From contig NZ_AYOU01000163.1 of assembly GCF_000500065.1 (NCBI RefSeq), positions 1 through 64,000 of the forward strand: DNA of 64,000 nt, given 5' to 3'. The translations under genes were made by a program, and so were the position numbers. Under the pieces are notes generated by a model. It was not told where the DNA came from. It did no database searches and worked only from the letters and a program-made list of their open reading frames with translations. Positions 36,552-45,448 of the stretch are shown piece after piece. Origin of the DNA: Borrelia hispanica CRI. GTDB taxonomy: Bacteria; Spirochaetota; Spirochaetia; Borreliales; Borreliaceae. The stretch's first letter is position 1, and each line of letters starts with the position of its first letter.

Positions 36552-37136
36552 TCACATTTTAAGTCTCGAACGTAATGCCCTAAGAGTAGTCACTTTATCT
36601 GCATTACTAATACTACCCCCAGCAGGAAGACCAGATGCTATTCTTGTAACATTAATATCTAAGTCCTTTAAAAGGTGACTAATATAATTTGCAGTTACAT
36701 CTCCTTCAATACTAAATTCAGTAGCAATAATTACTTCTTCTGCTTTTAACAATTCAATATAAGTCTTTAATTTATCAAGATTTAATTCATCTGGTCCAAT
36801 ATTTCTTAAAGGATCAAGATGGCCATGAAGCACAAAATAAAATCCATCATATTCCTTAGTAGCCTCAATAACTTCCAGATCTTGAGGCATTTCTACAACA
36901 CAAATTACACCTTTATTTCTATTTAAATTCGTACAAATATCACAAAATTCTTCTTCAGCAAAATTGTAACAATTTTTACATTTTTGTATCTCAGAATGAA
37001 GTCTAATTAAAATTTGGCCTAGCGCTCTTGAAAAATTTTCACCGGTATACAAAATATCATAAACCATTCGTGTTGCTGTTTTTTTTCCTATACCTGGAAG
37101 TTTAGAAACCAATTCAATTAAATCTTGTATAATCAA
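36552..37136 (-). CDS. recR: Recombination mediator RecR
   Basis: A 194-aa protein, normal for RecR. It has the helix-hairpin-helix LVSKLPGIGKKTATRM, a four-Cys zinc finger (CKNCYNF then CDIC), and a TOPRIM domain (VICVVEMPQDLEVIE) with YFVLHGHLDPLRNIGP. RecR works with RecO and RecF to load RecA on gapped DNA. The order dnaX-ybaB-recR is the classical bacterial one. TTG start 3 bp after ebfC. I recall no recR at this place in B. burgdorferi B31. Confidence 0.96.
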   Translation of the reverse strand: MIIQDLIELVSKLPGIGKKTATRMVYDILYTGENFSRALGQILIRLHSEIQKCKNCYNFAEEEFCDICTNLNRNKGVICVVEMPQDLEVIEATKEYDGFYFVLHGHLDPLRNIGPDELNLDKLKTYIELLKAEEVIIATEFSIEGDVTANYISHLLKDLDINVTRIASGLPAGGSISNADKVTTLRALRSRLKM

Positions 37137-37139
37137 ACT

Positions 37140-37439
37140 TTAAATCCCAAATGGAATAGAACCCATTGTTTTTGATTTTATTTCTTCTTTCACTTTAAAA
37201 ACAGCATCATTAAAAGCAGATTTTATCATATGTTCAAGTGCTTCATTATCCAAATCATTAAAAAAATCTTCTTTAATCTCAATTTTTTTCACAACAAATT
37301 CACCATTCATTTCAACAATAACAACATCACTTCCTGCCCTACCACAAACAACAATTTGCGATATTTCTTTTTTAATATTATCAATATTATCTTTAAAATT
37401 TGACATATTTTTCAAAAAATCTAATGGATTTACTGCCAT
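37140..37439 (-). CDS. ebfC: Nucleoid-associated DNA-binding protein EbfC (YbaB family)
   Basis: A 99-aa YbaB/EbfC protein with the alpha-beta-alpha dimer core (VVCGRAGSDVVIVEMNGEFVVKKIEI). In B. burgdorferi EbfC binds DNA upstream of erp genes and coats the nucleoid. Ribosome binding site AAAGGAG. It sits 2 bp after dnaX and 3 bp before recR. Confidence 0.96.
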   Translation of the reverse strand: MAVNPLDFLKNMSNFKDNIDNIKKEISQIVVCGRAGSDVVIVEMNGEFVVKKIEIKEDFFNDLDNEALEHMIKSAFNDAVFKVKEEIKSKTMGSIPFGI

Positions 37440-37441
37440 AT

Positions 37442-39088
37442 TTACTCCTTTACCTCACTTGCTCCAAAAATGTTTTTGACTCTCAGCACCTCATTATCAA
37501 ACTCATCATCATTATCCTTAAATTGTTTCTGAAATATAACATTTAATCTAGGAAACTCTTTACAAAATTCTGCCCTTATTTCATTCTGATAAGCCTGTAG
37601 TTGATTATATTCAAATCCACTAAAAATTTTATAATAAAGCACCCCACCATCAATTAAAACCTCTCCAGAATACACTAAAGTTTGAACATACTTAGATACT
37701 AAATAAATAAAAGTTTCTTTAATTCTATCATTATCATCTACCTTATCAAAATTATCCTTTGTTTCTATAAAAATTTTATCAATATCATCATCTTCAGAAT
37801 CACAATGAATATCAGACTTTTGAATCTTAACTTTCAATGGTATCTCTTCTTTAATAGCATTATCTGGTTCTATAAAAGGCACATCACTTAGCTCTGATTT
37901 TAAATTGACATCACAATCTATTTTATCTATATCACAATTAATTTCATTTAGTGCTTTAGTTTCAATATCCTGAATTTTCTTAATTAAAAGATGATTGGGT
38001 ATATAATTTTTAAGTCTAAGTATCTTAATAAAATTAATCTCAATTTCATATTTAGGATTTATCGAAAATTGCAAATCTCTATAAGTTTCAAGTAATACAC
38101 TAATACTTCTCTCAATATGTTTTAAATCAAAATTTAATAAAGATTCTTTCAAACTTTCAAATTTAACACCAATAAACATAATATTTTTGATGTCCAATTT
38201 CAAAAATAATATTTCTCTAAAAAATTCAATTGCATCAAGCAGAAATTGCTCACATGAAATCCCTGTTAAAAACACAGTATCTAAAATACTAAGTAATTCT
38301 TTTAAATCATCATTAAGAATGCTTAATGCTAATTTTTCCAAGAACTCGTCACTGGTTAATCCCATCTTAGATCTGATTTGATCAAATTTTATATCAGAAT
38401 TACTCAATGACACAATTTGATCAAAGAGAGTATAGGCATCTCTTACGCTACCTCCACTCTTATAAGCAATCCACTTTAAAGCTTCATCCTCATACTTAAT
38501 GTCATCTTCTAAACAAACACATTTTAACATTTCATAAATTTTATCTAAAGGCAAAAGCCTAAAATTAAAATGTTGACATCTGCTTTTTATCGTATCTGGA
38601 AGTTTGTGTACCTCTGTTGTTGCAAAAATAAAAACAATATAATTTGGGGGTTCTTCTATGGTTTTCAAAAGAGCATTAAAAGCAGAATTTGAAAGCATAT
38701 GAACTTCATCAATGATGTAAACTCTATACCTAGAATTGGCAGGAGGAAACATTATTTCTTCTTTAATTTGCCTAACATCTTGAACAGACGTATTTGAAGC
38801 ACCATCAATCTCAATAACATCAAGACTATTATCGTTATCAATAGATTTACAATTAAAACATGTACCACAAGGCATAATTGTTGGGCCTGCTTGACAATTT
38901 AAACATCGAGAAAAAGCTCGTGCAGAAGAAGTTTTACCAACTCCTCGTGGTCCTGAAAATATATAAGCATTTGCTATCTTATTATTTTCTATTGAATGTT
39001 TTAAGGTTTCAACTACAAAATCTTGTCCTTCAAGAGAAGTAAAATCTCTGGGACGCCTCTTAATGGCAGTACCCCTTGCAGATATCAT
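37442..39088 (-). CDS. dnaX: DNA polymerase III subunit tau/gamma
   Basis: I choose ATG 39088 (548 aa; MISARGTAIKRRPRDF) because GGGGG lies 5 nt upstream; the frame stays open seven codons further. AAA+ domain: Walker A SGPRGVGKTSSA, zinc module with four Cys (CLNC ... CGTC ... CKS), Walker B YIIDEVHML, and SRC motif IKSRCQHF. The last ~200 residues are the tau-like, poorly conserved tail. No obvious gamma-type frameshift signal was seen. Confidence 0.96.
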   Translation of the reverse strand: MISARGTAIKRRPRDFTSLEGQDFVVETLKHSIENNKIANAYIFSGPRGVGKTSSARAFSRCLNCQAGPTIMPCGTCFNCKSIDNDNSLDVIEIDGASNTSVQDVRQIKEEIMFPPANSRYRVYIIDEVHMLSNSAFNALLKTIEEPPNYIVFIFATTEVHKLPDTIKSRCQHFNFRLLPLDKIYEMLKCVCLEDDIKYEDEALKWIAYKSGGSVRDAYTLFDQIVSLSNSDIKFDQIRSKMGLTSDEFLEKLALSILNDDLKELLSILDTVFLTGISCEQFLLDAIEFFREILFLKLDIKNIMFIGVKFESLKESLLNFDLKHIERSISVLLETYRDLQFSINPKYEIEINFIKILRLKNYIPNHLLIKKIQDIETKALNEINCDIDKIDCDVNLKSELSDVPFIEPDNAIKEEIPLKVKIQKSDIHCDSEDDDIDKIFIETKDNFDKVDDNDRIKETFIYLVSKYVQTLVYSGEVLIDGGVLYYKIFSGFEYNQLQAYQNEIRAEFCKEFPRLNVIFQKQFKDNDDEFDNEVLRVKNIFGASEVKE

Positions 39089-39254
39089 TCCATCCCCCAT
39101 ACATAACAATAATTTTACTTAAACCTTAAATTAAACCTAAATTAAAAAACAAAAAAATTTATTTTATATAATGACAATATATATATAATATAACAATAAT
39201 ACCTATTTAAGTATTATTTTATAAAAACATACTTACCTATTTAAACAAAATAAA

Positions 39255-39356
39255 TTTATCCTAAGATTACACGCACTCATTGAGTAATCACTTACCGCTG
39301 CTACCTTCCAGTCCTGACGGGATTAGGTAACACTCAATAGTGCGGATCCTAGGAAC
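39255..39356 (-). ncRNA. ffs: 4.5S signal recognition particle RNA
   Basis: On the minus strand the conserved SRP Alu-less hairpin is clear: GTTACC, GTCAGG, GGAAGGTAGCAGC and GGTAAG around the tetraloop. Flanking arms pair (CCTAGGAT with ATCTTAGG, CGCAC with GTGCG, ATTGAGTG with CACTCAAT). The 5' end lies immediately after the tRNA-Ser discriminator base. It partners Ffh in targeting membrane proteins. The 3' end is approximate. Confidence 0.93.
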
Positions 39357-39443
39357 CGGAGAAAATGGGATTCGAACCCATGATACACTCTCATGTATAC
39401 ACGCTTTCCAAGCGTGCGCCTTCAGCCACTCGGCCATCTCTCC
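39357..39443 (-). tRNA. tRNA-Ser (GGA)
   Basis: An 87-nt class II tRNA with long variable arm. Acceptor GGAGAGA pairs with TTTCTCC, discriminator G. Anticodon loop CTTGGAAAG gives GGA, reading UCC and UCU. T arm GGGTTCGAATCCC. No CCA is encoded. Directly joined to the SRP RNA. Confidence 0.97.
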
Positions 39444-39457
39444 AAAACTAATACTTT

Positions 39458-39531
39458 CGTGCCCAAGGGGACTTGAACCTCTGACCTTCAGAACCGCAAT
39501 CTGATGCTCTATCCAGCTGAGCTATGGGCAC
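39458..39531 (-). tRNA. tRNA-Arg (GCG)
   Basis: A 74-nt tRNA with acceptor GTGCCCA/TGGGCAC and discriminator G. The anticodon stem TCAGA/TCTGA encloses loop TTGCGGT, so the anticodon reads GCG (Arg CGC/CGU). Most bacteria use ACG here and edit it to ICG. T arm GAGGTTCAAGTCCCC. Confidence 0.93.
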
Positions 39532-39550
39532 AAACAAACATTTAACTTCA

Positions 39551-39580
39551 ATTGTAATAAAAATTATTATTTATTACAAT
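39551..39580. repeat. Perfect inverted repeat in the tRNA-Arg / lipoprotein divergent region
   Basis: ATTGTAATAAA (39551-39561) and TTTATTACAAT (39570-39580) form a perfect 11-bp inverted repeat with an 8-bp A+T centre. It lies 20 bp upstream of tRNA-Arg and 78 bp upstream of the lipoprotein start. It could be an operator or a hairpin; no known site is matched exactly. Confidence 0.55.
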
Positions 39581-39657
39581 AAAAATAAATTTATAACAAA
39601 TAATCAAAAATACTCTTAAAAGTTAATAATAATTCATTTATAAGAAAGGAGCAATAA

Positions 39658-40389
39658 ATGACATCTAAATTTTCAATTATCATAACAATAATTTTTTTAA
39701 TAACAATAGCATGCACCAAACACGACAAAAAAACAGAGAGTGCTGAAATCAATATCGAAACAAAAATTATCAAAGAAGATATCAACAATGAAGATAACAT
39801 TATTTTTCATATTGATGCTCAAATTCCCACTATAGAAGGAATAGAATTTGGGTTTGAAGAATTTATAAAAAAATGGAAAAATGATAAAATCGAATTTTTC
39901 AAAACAATAAAAGAAAAAAAAGAGCCCCTTGAATCTTTCTATTATTCTGATTTTGAAATATTTAAAAACCCAAATCTCAACATAACATCCATTCTATATA
40001 ATCAATCTCAAGCGGATAAATATGATGCAAATGTCCTTACAACATATCATTCTATTAATTTAAGAGGAAAAGAAAAAATAGAACTTGCAGACATCATTTC
40101 AAAAGACCAATTGGATTCTTTGATACAAGTATTAAGAGAAGAAGTAAAAACAAAATTTCAAAAAATTGCAACTCATTATGACAATAAATCCTCATTTGAA
40201 ATAGAATTTGAAAAAATTTTTAAACAATATCAATACTATTTTAAAAACAATGAAGTTGTAATTTTCTATAATCCATTAATAATAGGTCCACACTCAGATG
40301 GAAAAATTGAATTTACATTTCCAATAAACAATAATTCTGAAGGTGATATTACTAAAAAGAAAAAAACCGACTGTCCAATTTGTTCATAA
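39658..40389 (+). CDS. Predicted lipoprotein with DUF3298-like domain
   Basis: A 243-aa protein with ribosome binding site AAGGAG, a signal peptide and lipobox (LITIAC, Cys20). The body has the DUF4163/DUF3298-type pattern: a mid-region with TYHSINLRGKEKIELADI and a C-terminal VIFYNPLIIGPHSDG followed by FTFPI. Such domains occur in RsiV-like and other extracytoplasmic proteins. It likely matches the lipoprotein gene BB0460. Function unknown. Located inside the tRNA cluster but on the opposite strand. Confidence 0.8.
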   Translation: MTSKFSIIITIIFLITIACTKHDKKTESAEINIETKIIKEDINNEDNIIFHIDAQIPTIEGIEFGFEEFIKKWKNDKIEFFKTIKEKKEPLESFYYSDFEIFKNPNLNITSILYNQSQADKYDANVLTTYHSINLRGKEKIELADIISKDQLDSLIQVLREEVKTKFQKIATHYDNKSSFEIEFEKIFKQYQYYFKNNEVVIFYNPLIIGPHSDGKIEFTFPINNNSEGDITKKKKTDCPICS

Positions 40390-40401
40390 CAAAAAACACA
40401 A

Positions 40402-40487
40402 CGGAGAGGGTGAGATTCGAACTCACGGTAGGCTACACCTACGACGGTTTTCAAGACCGTAGCATTAAACCACTCTGCCACCTCTCC
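40402..40487 (-). tRNA. tRNA-Ser (TGA)
   Basis: An 86-nt class II tRNA: acceptor GGAGAGG/CCTCTCC, discriminator G, anticodon stem ACGGT/ACCGT with loop CTTGAAA, anticodon TGA, reading UCA and UCG/UCU. Long variable arm and GAGTTCGAATCTC T arm. A TATAAT (40501-40496) lies 9 bp upstream as a likely -10. Confidence 0.97.
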
Positions 40488-40552
40488 TAGAGATTATTAT
40501 ATTCATAAAGTAAAGAAATCTTTATAAAGACAAGCTCTAATAAAAATTTCTA

Positions 40553-40642
40553 CGGAGAGAATGGGATTCGAACCCATGGTCCCCTTTTTAAAAGGACAAC
40601 TTCTTAGCAGGAAGCCCCATTCGACCACTCTGGCATCTCTCC
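40553..40642 (-). tRNA. tRNA-Ser (GCT)
   Basis: A 90-nt class II tRNA: acceptor GGAGAGA/TTCTCTCC region, discriminator G, anticodon loop CTGCTAA, anticodon GCT, reading AGC and AGU. Very long variable arm rich in T/A (GTCCTTTT/AAAAGGGGAC). It has its own promoter just upstream. Confidence 0.96.
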
Positions 40643-40661
40643 TTAACCCATATTAATACAT

Positions 40662-40689
40662 AGTATATTAGAGCCATTGCAATTGTCAA
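40662..40689 (-). promoter_or_regulatory. Promoter of tRNA-Ser (GCT)
   Basis: TTGACA (40689-40684) and TATACT (40667-40662) on the minus strand with a 16-bp spacer, about 20 bp before the tRNA 5' end. Near-consensus sigma-70 promoter, as expected for a stable RNA. Confidence 0.8.
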
Positions 40690-40707
40690 CAAAAGAAACT
40701 ATTAAGT

Positions 40708-42015
40708 CTAATAATTGATCTTAAAATCCTTATAAGCTTCAATTAAATCCTTAATTTCCTTCATTGTAACACTCAACTGAGCTTGAGTAAATTCATCTGA
40801 TAAAATTTCTTTAGTAATCTCAATCTCATTATTACTAGCTCTAAGTTCAATATGCTCATCCTTAACTTTCCAAATATATGGACAAAGTCTAGTATAATAA
40901 TCAAATACAAAAACAGGCTCTCGTAAATCTAAAGAATTATCAACAAAAAACAAATATTCTAATACCCACTCACCCTTTAAAATCATTGCACATTCATTCA
41001 ATAACTCTTCAATTAAAATATCTTCTCTAAACTCAAGTAAGTTTAAAAATCTAGAATAAGTATTAGTATTCATTACACAAAGTTTTTTCATATAAAAATA
41101 AGCATCTTCAAGTTCACGATTCCTTAAAAAAAATAAAAATGCATAAAAATAAACCAATTCCATATCAGGATAATCGGACAACATTCTATCAATAGCTTTC
41201 TTAGAATCAAAATTTAAAAGTTCTATTGTCGCAATATGCATATTATATATAGTATAAACATTAGGAAAACTTAAAATAGATTTTACATAAGACTTGGTAG
41301 CCTGTGTCATATTCCCTATTTTATGCAAAATAGTTGCCCTATTATGCCAAATATATTTAGAGTAATTTGAATCTGTTAAAAATTTCTCAGAAAGCTTAAT
41401 TGCACTACCAATCTCTCCCATAAAATATAAATAATACATTAAATAATTCACAATAAGCGAAAGATTAACATTTAAAAAACTACCATCTAGTTTAAATGGC
41501 CTAATACTCCTAAATGCACAAGTATTATTTAAAAACCAAGTATTCAATCTAATAAGGGCATTATCTTTATCTATACCTGTAGATTTAATAAGCATATCTA
41601 AAGCATCATCTCTATTACCTAACATTTCAAGCAAAACAGCAGCATTATTAAATGCCTGGATTAAATTAGGATATTGCTTAATAGATGTTAAAAAACAATT
41701 TAAAGATTTCTCATAATTTTTAAGTCCAAAATAAAAAACACCAAGATTATAATTTTGAAAATAACTTAAATTACATTCATCGCTTTTAAATTCACCATCA
41801 TATAAAAGCTTAATTAAAAAACTATATTCGCTTAAAACAGGGTAAGTATCCAATACATATAAAAGTGCTTTATAATCCTTTAACCTAAAATAAAGTAAAG
41901 ATTTAAGAGACAAAGAATCAAAACTATCATCAAAAACATCCAAATTCAAAAGTGCATTCTTAAAATCACCCTTTTTATAAAGCTCCAAAGCTTTTTCAAA
42001 ATTAATACTATTCAT
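40708..42015 (-). CDS. Tetratricopeptide-repeat protein, unknown function
   Basis: I choose ATG 42015 (435 aa; MNSINFEKALELYKKGDF), with GGAG 12 nt upstream. The N-terminal half is built of TPR-like helix pairs: EKALELYKKGDFKNALLNLD, YNLGVFYFGLKNYEKSLNCF, QAFNNAAVLLEMLGNRDDAL. The C-terminal half is helical but not recognised. No signal peptide, so cytosolic. It overlaps the end of the upstream LamG/FN3 gene by 8 nt, suggesting joint expression. Confidence 0.8.
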   Translation of the reverse strand: MNSINFEKALELYKKGDFKNALLNLDVFDDSFDSLSLKSLLYFRLKDYKALLYVLDTYPVLSEYSFLIKLLYDGEFKSDECNLSYFQNYNLGVFYFGLKNYEKSLNCFLTSIKQYPNLIQAFNNAAVLLEMLGNRDDALDMLIKSTGIDKDNALIRLNTWFLNNTCAFRSIRPFKLDGSFLNVNLSLIVNYLMYYLYFMGEIGSAIKLSEKFLTDSNYSKYIWHNRATILHKIGNMTQATKSYVKSILSFPNVYTIYNMHIATIELLNFDSKKAIDRMLSDYPDMELVYFYAFLFFLRNRELEDAYFYMKKLCVMNTNTYSRFLNLLEFREDILIEELLNECAMILKGEWVLEYLFFVDNSLDLREPVFVFDYYTRLCPYIWKVKDEHIELRASNNEIEITKEILSDEFTQAQLSVTMKEIKDLIEAYKDFKINY

Positions 42016-43525
42016 ATTGTTTAAAAAACTCCATAGGTCTAACAGAAATTTCTTTTGAAAAAGACTCTTCATTCACACTTTTATCTAGATTATAAGAAGC
42101 AACACTAATATAATAAAGCCTCCCATTTTCAAGTCCTGTAATTTTAAAAGAAGTTTGATTACCAACATCAATTGGAGATTTTAAAATATTTCCTGCATTA
42201 CCATGATAATTCCCAGGACTAACACCAATATAAATATAATAGCCACCAATATTACTACTAATAACAGGAAACCATTCAATCAATATTTCACCTGATCCTG
42301 GAACAGCTTTTGTAATTAAAGGAGGAAAAGGTGCAGATTCAGGTATATACGTCACAACCATGCTATAAAGAGATGGGCTTTCTATAGGATTTCCACTTGG
42401 ATAAAACTCAACCTTAAATTGAATATATTTTGATATATCAAATTTGGGTAATCCATTCTTAGAATCAAAAGGAATCCAATCTCCTGTTAAATTCCTTTTT
42501 ATCTCTCCATTTTTATCTATCTCATAAAAAACCTTATTATCCAACCTATAATAATAAAAAATATCTGTATCTTTTGGCTTTAAACTATCAAATTCAATAG
42601 ACAAAATTTGAGAATAATCCTTAGATAATTCAATTGGTTTTGTAATGATATATCCTTTATCCCTTGAGAAGAAAGCACTACGTACTTCCTCAAAACTTTT
42701 ATAAATTTCAAAATTTTCAATAGCTCCTGTAAAATATTGTCCCAATGCAAAATCAATAAAATTACCAATATTTAATAAATATCCAGAACCTTCTCTCTTA
42801 TCAAAAGTAACATATTCTATAGCTTGAGGTTTGGAATCTATCAAATATTCCAACAACCCATCTTTTTGTCTATATCTCACTGTATGCAAATGCCACTCTT
42901 TAGGAACAAAATCATCATCACTCTTAAGCTTAATTTTAACAGGCTCACCATTATCATTTAAAAACACATTATTAAAATTCCAAACAAAAGTGCCACCCTC
43001 ACTTTCTAATCGAATTGCTTGATCTACCCAAACACCTTTAATATTTTTATATCCATTCCAACTTACAATAACTTCTCCAGTAACAGAAGTAGAACGATAT
43101 ACCCAAAACTGAATAGTAAAATCAGCAATCACATTACCTGAATAAAAAAAAGCCTTCCTTGTTAACGGTTTAAGTTTAACAGTATTGCGACTTGAATAAA
43201 AAATTAAAGAATTTCCTGAAATATTGTGAAAAGAATTTGAAATTTTTGCATTATTTGAATCAACAAAATAATTTAAAGCAGCATCTTTTAATAAATTATC
43301 CTTTTCTATCTCCAATCGAAAATCAATATTGTTATAATCCAAAATGCCCTTATACCTATCCAAACAAATCCCAAGAATACCTCTATTATCTCTTGCAAAA
43401 TTAACATTATGGGCTTCCTGAATAAACTTAAATCCATCCTTATAATCAAGAATTAACTTAAGCTCTTGAGAAAAAGCGCTAAACACATACAAGCAAAATA
43501 GAGAAAATATAAAAATCAATCTCAT
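42008..43525 (-). CDS. Secreted protein with LamG-like and fibronectin type III domains
   Basis: A 505-aa protein with a signal peptide (MRLIFIFSLFCLYVFSAFSQ). Residues ~120-270 resemble a concanavalin/LamG-type jellyroll (FTIQFWVYRS, WHLHTVRYRQKDGLLEYLID). The last ~90 residues match a fibronectin type III domain (SGEILIEWFPV, GGYYIYIG, NGRLYYISVASYN). Such modules usually bind sugars or proteins, so a periplasmic or surface adhesin-like role is possible. No lipobox is seen. Confidence 0.8.
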   Translation of the reverse strand: MRLIFIFSLFCLYVFSAFSQELKLILDYKDGFKFIQEAHNVNFARDNRGILGICLDRYKGILDYNNIDFRLEIEKDNLLKDAALNYFVDSNNAKISNSFHNISGNSLIFYSSRNTVKLKPLTRKAFFYSGNVIADFTIQFWVYRSTSVTGEVIVSWNGYKNIKGVWVDQAIRLESEGGTFVWNFNNVFLNDNGEPVKIKLKSDDDFVPKEWHLHTVRYRQKDGLLEYLIDSKPQAIEYVTFDKREGSGYLLNIGNFIDFALGQYFTGAIENFEIYKSFEEVRSAFFSRDKGYIITKPIELSKDYSQILSIEFDSLKPKDTDIFYYYRLDNKVFYEIDKNGEIKRNLTGDWIPFDSKNGLPKFDISKYIQFKVEFYPSGNPIESPSLYSMVVTYIPESAPFPPLITKAVPGSGEILIEWFPVISSNIGGYYIYIGVSPGNYHGNAGNILKSPIDVGNQTSFKITGLENGRLYYISVASYNLDKSVNEESFSKEISVRPMEFFKQYE

Positions 43526-43574
43526 TACAGACCTTTATCAATAAAAAAAATCAAAAATACATAATGTTTAAATA

Positions 43575-43592
43575 TGATATAATATTATATCA
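43575..43592. promoter_or_regulatory. Palindromic bidirectional -10 region between uvrC and the LamG/FN3 gene
   Basis: TGATATAAT and ATTATATCA form a perfect 18-bp palindrome that carries TATAAT on the plus strand (43578-43583) and TATAAT on the minus strand (43589-43584). Divergent genes start 53 bp to the left and 45 bp to the right. Clear -35 boxes are missing on both sides. Confidence 0.55.
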
Positions 43593-43636
43593 CAAAAACA
43601 ATAATGATTATTTAAAAGCAATAATAGACAATAAAA

Positions 43637-45445
43637 ATGAGAAAATACTTAAGCGATTTATATAAACAAATAGAAAAATTTCCAAAAACAAGCGGTTGCT
43701 ATAAAATGTACTCTAAAGACAACAAAATATTATATATTGGAAAAGCTAAAAATTTAAGGTCAAGGGTAAAAAATTATTTTTCAAAACGAACTAGCCATAA
43801 AACCAAGATATTAATGAATAACGTAACAAATATAGAAATAATTACCACAAACAGCGAATATGAAGCGCTACTATTAGAGTGCAACTTAATCAAAAAATAC
43901 AAACCAACTTATAATATCAAATTAAAAGATGATAAGGGATATCCTATGATAAGAATCACTTGTGAAAAATATCCAAGAATTTTTAAAACTAGAAAGATAA
44001 TCAATGATGGAAGTGAATATTTTGGACCGTATGTTAATGTTAAAAATTTAGATTTAGTATTAGATCTTATTAACAAAACATTTAAAACCAAAAAATGCAA
44101 AAAAAAATCAAAAAACCCTTGTCTTTATTTCCATATGGGTCAGTGTCTAGGAGTATGTTATAGAGAAGATCTTGAAGAAGAATATAGAAAAGAAATAGAG
44201 CAAATCAAACATATTTTAAATGGAAACATATCAAAACTTTTAAATGACATTGAAATCAAAATGAAAGAAGTCATTACTAAGGAAAATTTTGAAGCAGCAA
44301 TAAAACTAAAAGAAACTAAAAAATCATTAATTGAAATAAGTCAAACTCAAATAATTACAAAGATGGATAAACTTAGTGCAGACTATCTATACATTCACAA
44401 AACTGATAGCTTAAATGCAATAGTAATACTTAAATATAAAGACGGTAAATTAACAGAAAAAGATATTCATTTTGATGAAAGCATATATGAAGAGGATGAA
44501 CTAACAGAAAAATTTATAACACAGTATTATACATCTCTAAACATGATAGTACCAGACAAAATACACATTTTTAAAAAAATTGACACTTCAAATATTACAA
44601 AATTAATAAATGAACTTAAAAATACAAAAACTGAAATCATCTATAAAGAAACCCAAGATAACATTAAAATAATGGAAATGGCAATTTCTAATGCAAAAAT
44701 TGCATTAAAAACATATAACCATGAAAAAAATAGGGCTATTGAAAATCTAAAAACCATTCTTGAAATGAAAAAATTACCAAAAACAATTGAAGGCTTTGAT
44801 ATTGCTCATATAAATGGATATAAAACAGTAGCATCACTTGTTACGTTTAAAATGGGAAAACCTTTTAAAGATGGATATAGGGTTTATAAAATTAACTCAC
44901 TAAGTAATGGAGAGATTGATGATTGTAAGGCAATGAAAGAAGTCATATCAAGAAGATATTCAAAATTAATCAAGGAACAATTGAAATTGCCTGACTTAAT
45001 ACTAATTGACGGTGGCAAAGGCCAACTTAACGCTGCTTATTCCATTTTAAAAGGACTAAGACTTGAAGAAGAAATAACTATTTGTGCGTTGGCAAAAAAA
45101 GAAGAAATAATATTTTTACCAAACAAAATGCAAGGCATAAAATTACAAAAAAGAAACTCCGCTCTTCAATTATTACAAAATGTTCGTGATGAAGCTCACA
45201 GAAGAGCAAATCAATTTAACAACAAACTACACAACAATATCAAATTAAATTACAGCAAAATAAAAGGCATTGGAGAACAAAAAGCAAAAAAGATTTTAAA
45301 AGTTCTTGGAACATATAAAGACATATTACTACTAAATGAAGATGAAATAGCCAAAAAAATGAAAATCAATATTACAATGGCAAATAAAATCAAAAAATTT
45401 GCAGAAGAACAAAATTCAAATAATAAACAAAACAATCATATCTAA
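43637..45445 (+). CDS. uvrC: UvrABC excinuclease subunit C
   Basis: A 602-aa protein in the normal UvrC order: GIY-YIG nuclease (GCYKMY at 20, ILYIGKAK at 31-38) for the 3' cut, a Cys-rich segment ([14 protein letters not shown]), the UVR motif near residue 205-235 for UvrB binding, the RNase H-like 5' nuclease ([25 protein letters not shown]), and a C-terminal helix-hairpin-helix ([14 protein letters not shown]). No clear ribosome binding site precedes the ATG. Confidence 0.97.
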   Translation: MRKYLSDLYKQIEKFPKTSGCYKMYSKDNKILYIGKAKNLRSRVKNYFSKRTSHKTKILMNNVTNIEIITTNSEYEALLLECNLIKKYKPTYNIKLKDDKGYPMIRITCEKYPRIFKTRKIINDGSEYFGPYVNVKNLDLVLDLINKTFKTKKCKKKSKNPCLYFHMGQCLGVCYREDLEEEYRKEIEQIKHILNGNISKLLNDIEIKMKEVITKENFEAAIKLKETKKSLIEISQTQIITKMDKLSADYLYIHKTDSLNAIVILKYKDGKLTEKDIHFDESIYEEDELTEKFITQYYTSLNMIVPDKIHIFKKIDTSNITKLINELKNTKTEIIYKETQDNIKIMEMAISNAKIALKTYNHEKNRAIENLKTILEMKKLPKTIEGFDIAHINGYKTVASLVTFKMGKPFKDGYRVYKINSLSNGEIDDCKAMKEVISRRYSKLIKEQLKLPDLILIDGGKGQLNAAYSILKGLRLEEEITICALAKKEEIIFLPNKMQGIKLQKRNSALQLLQNVRDEAHRRANQFNNKLHNNIKLNYSKIKGIGEQKAKKILKVLGTYKDILLLNEDEIAKKMKINITMANKIKKFAEEQNSNNKQNNHI

Positions 45446-45448
45446 CTA

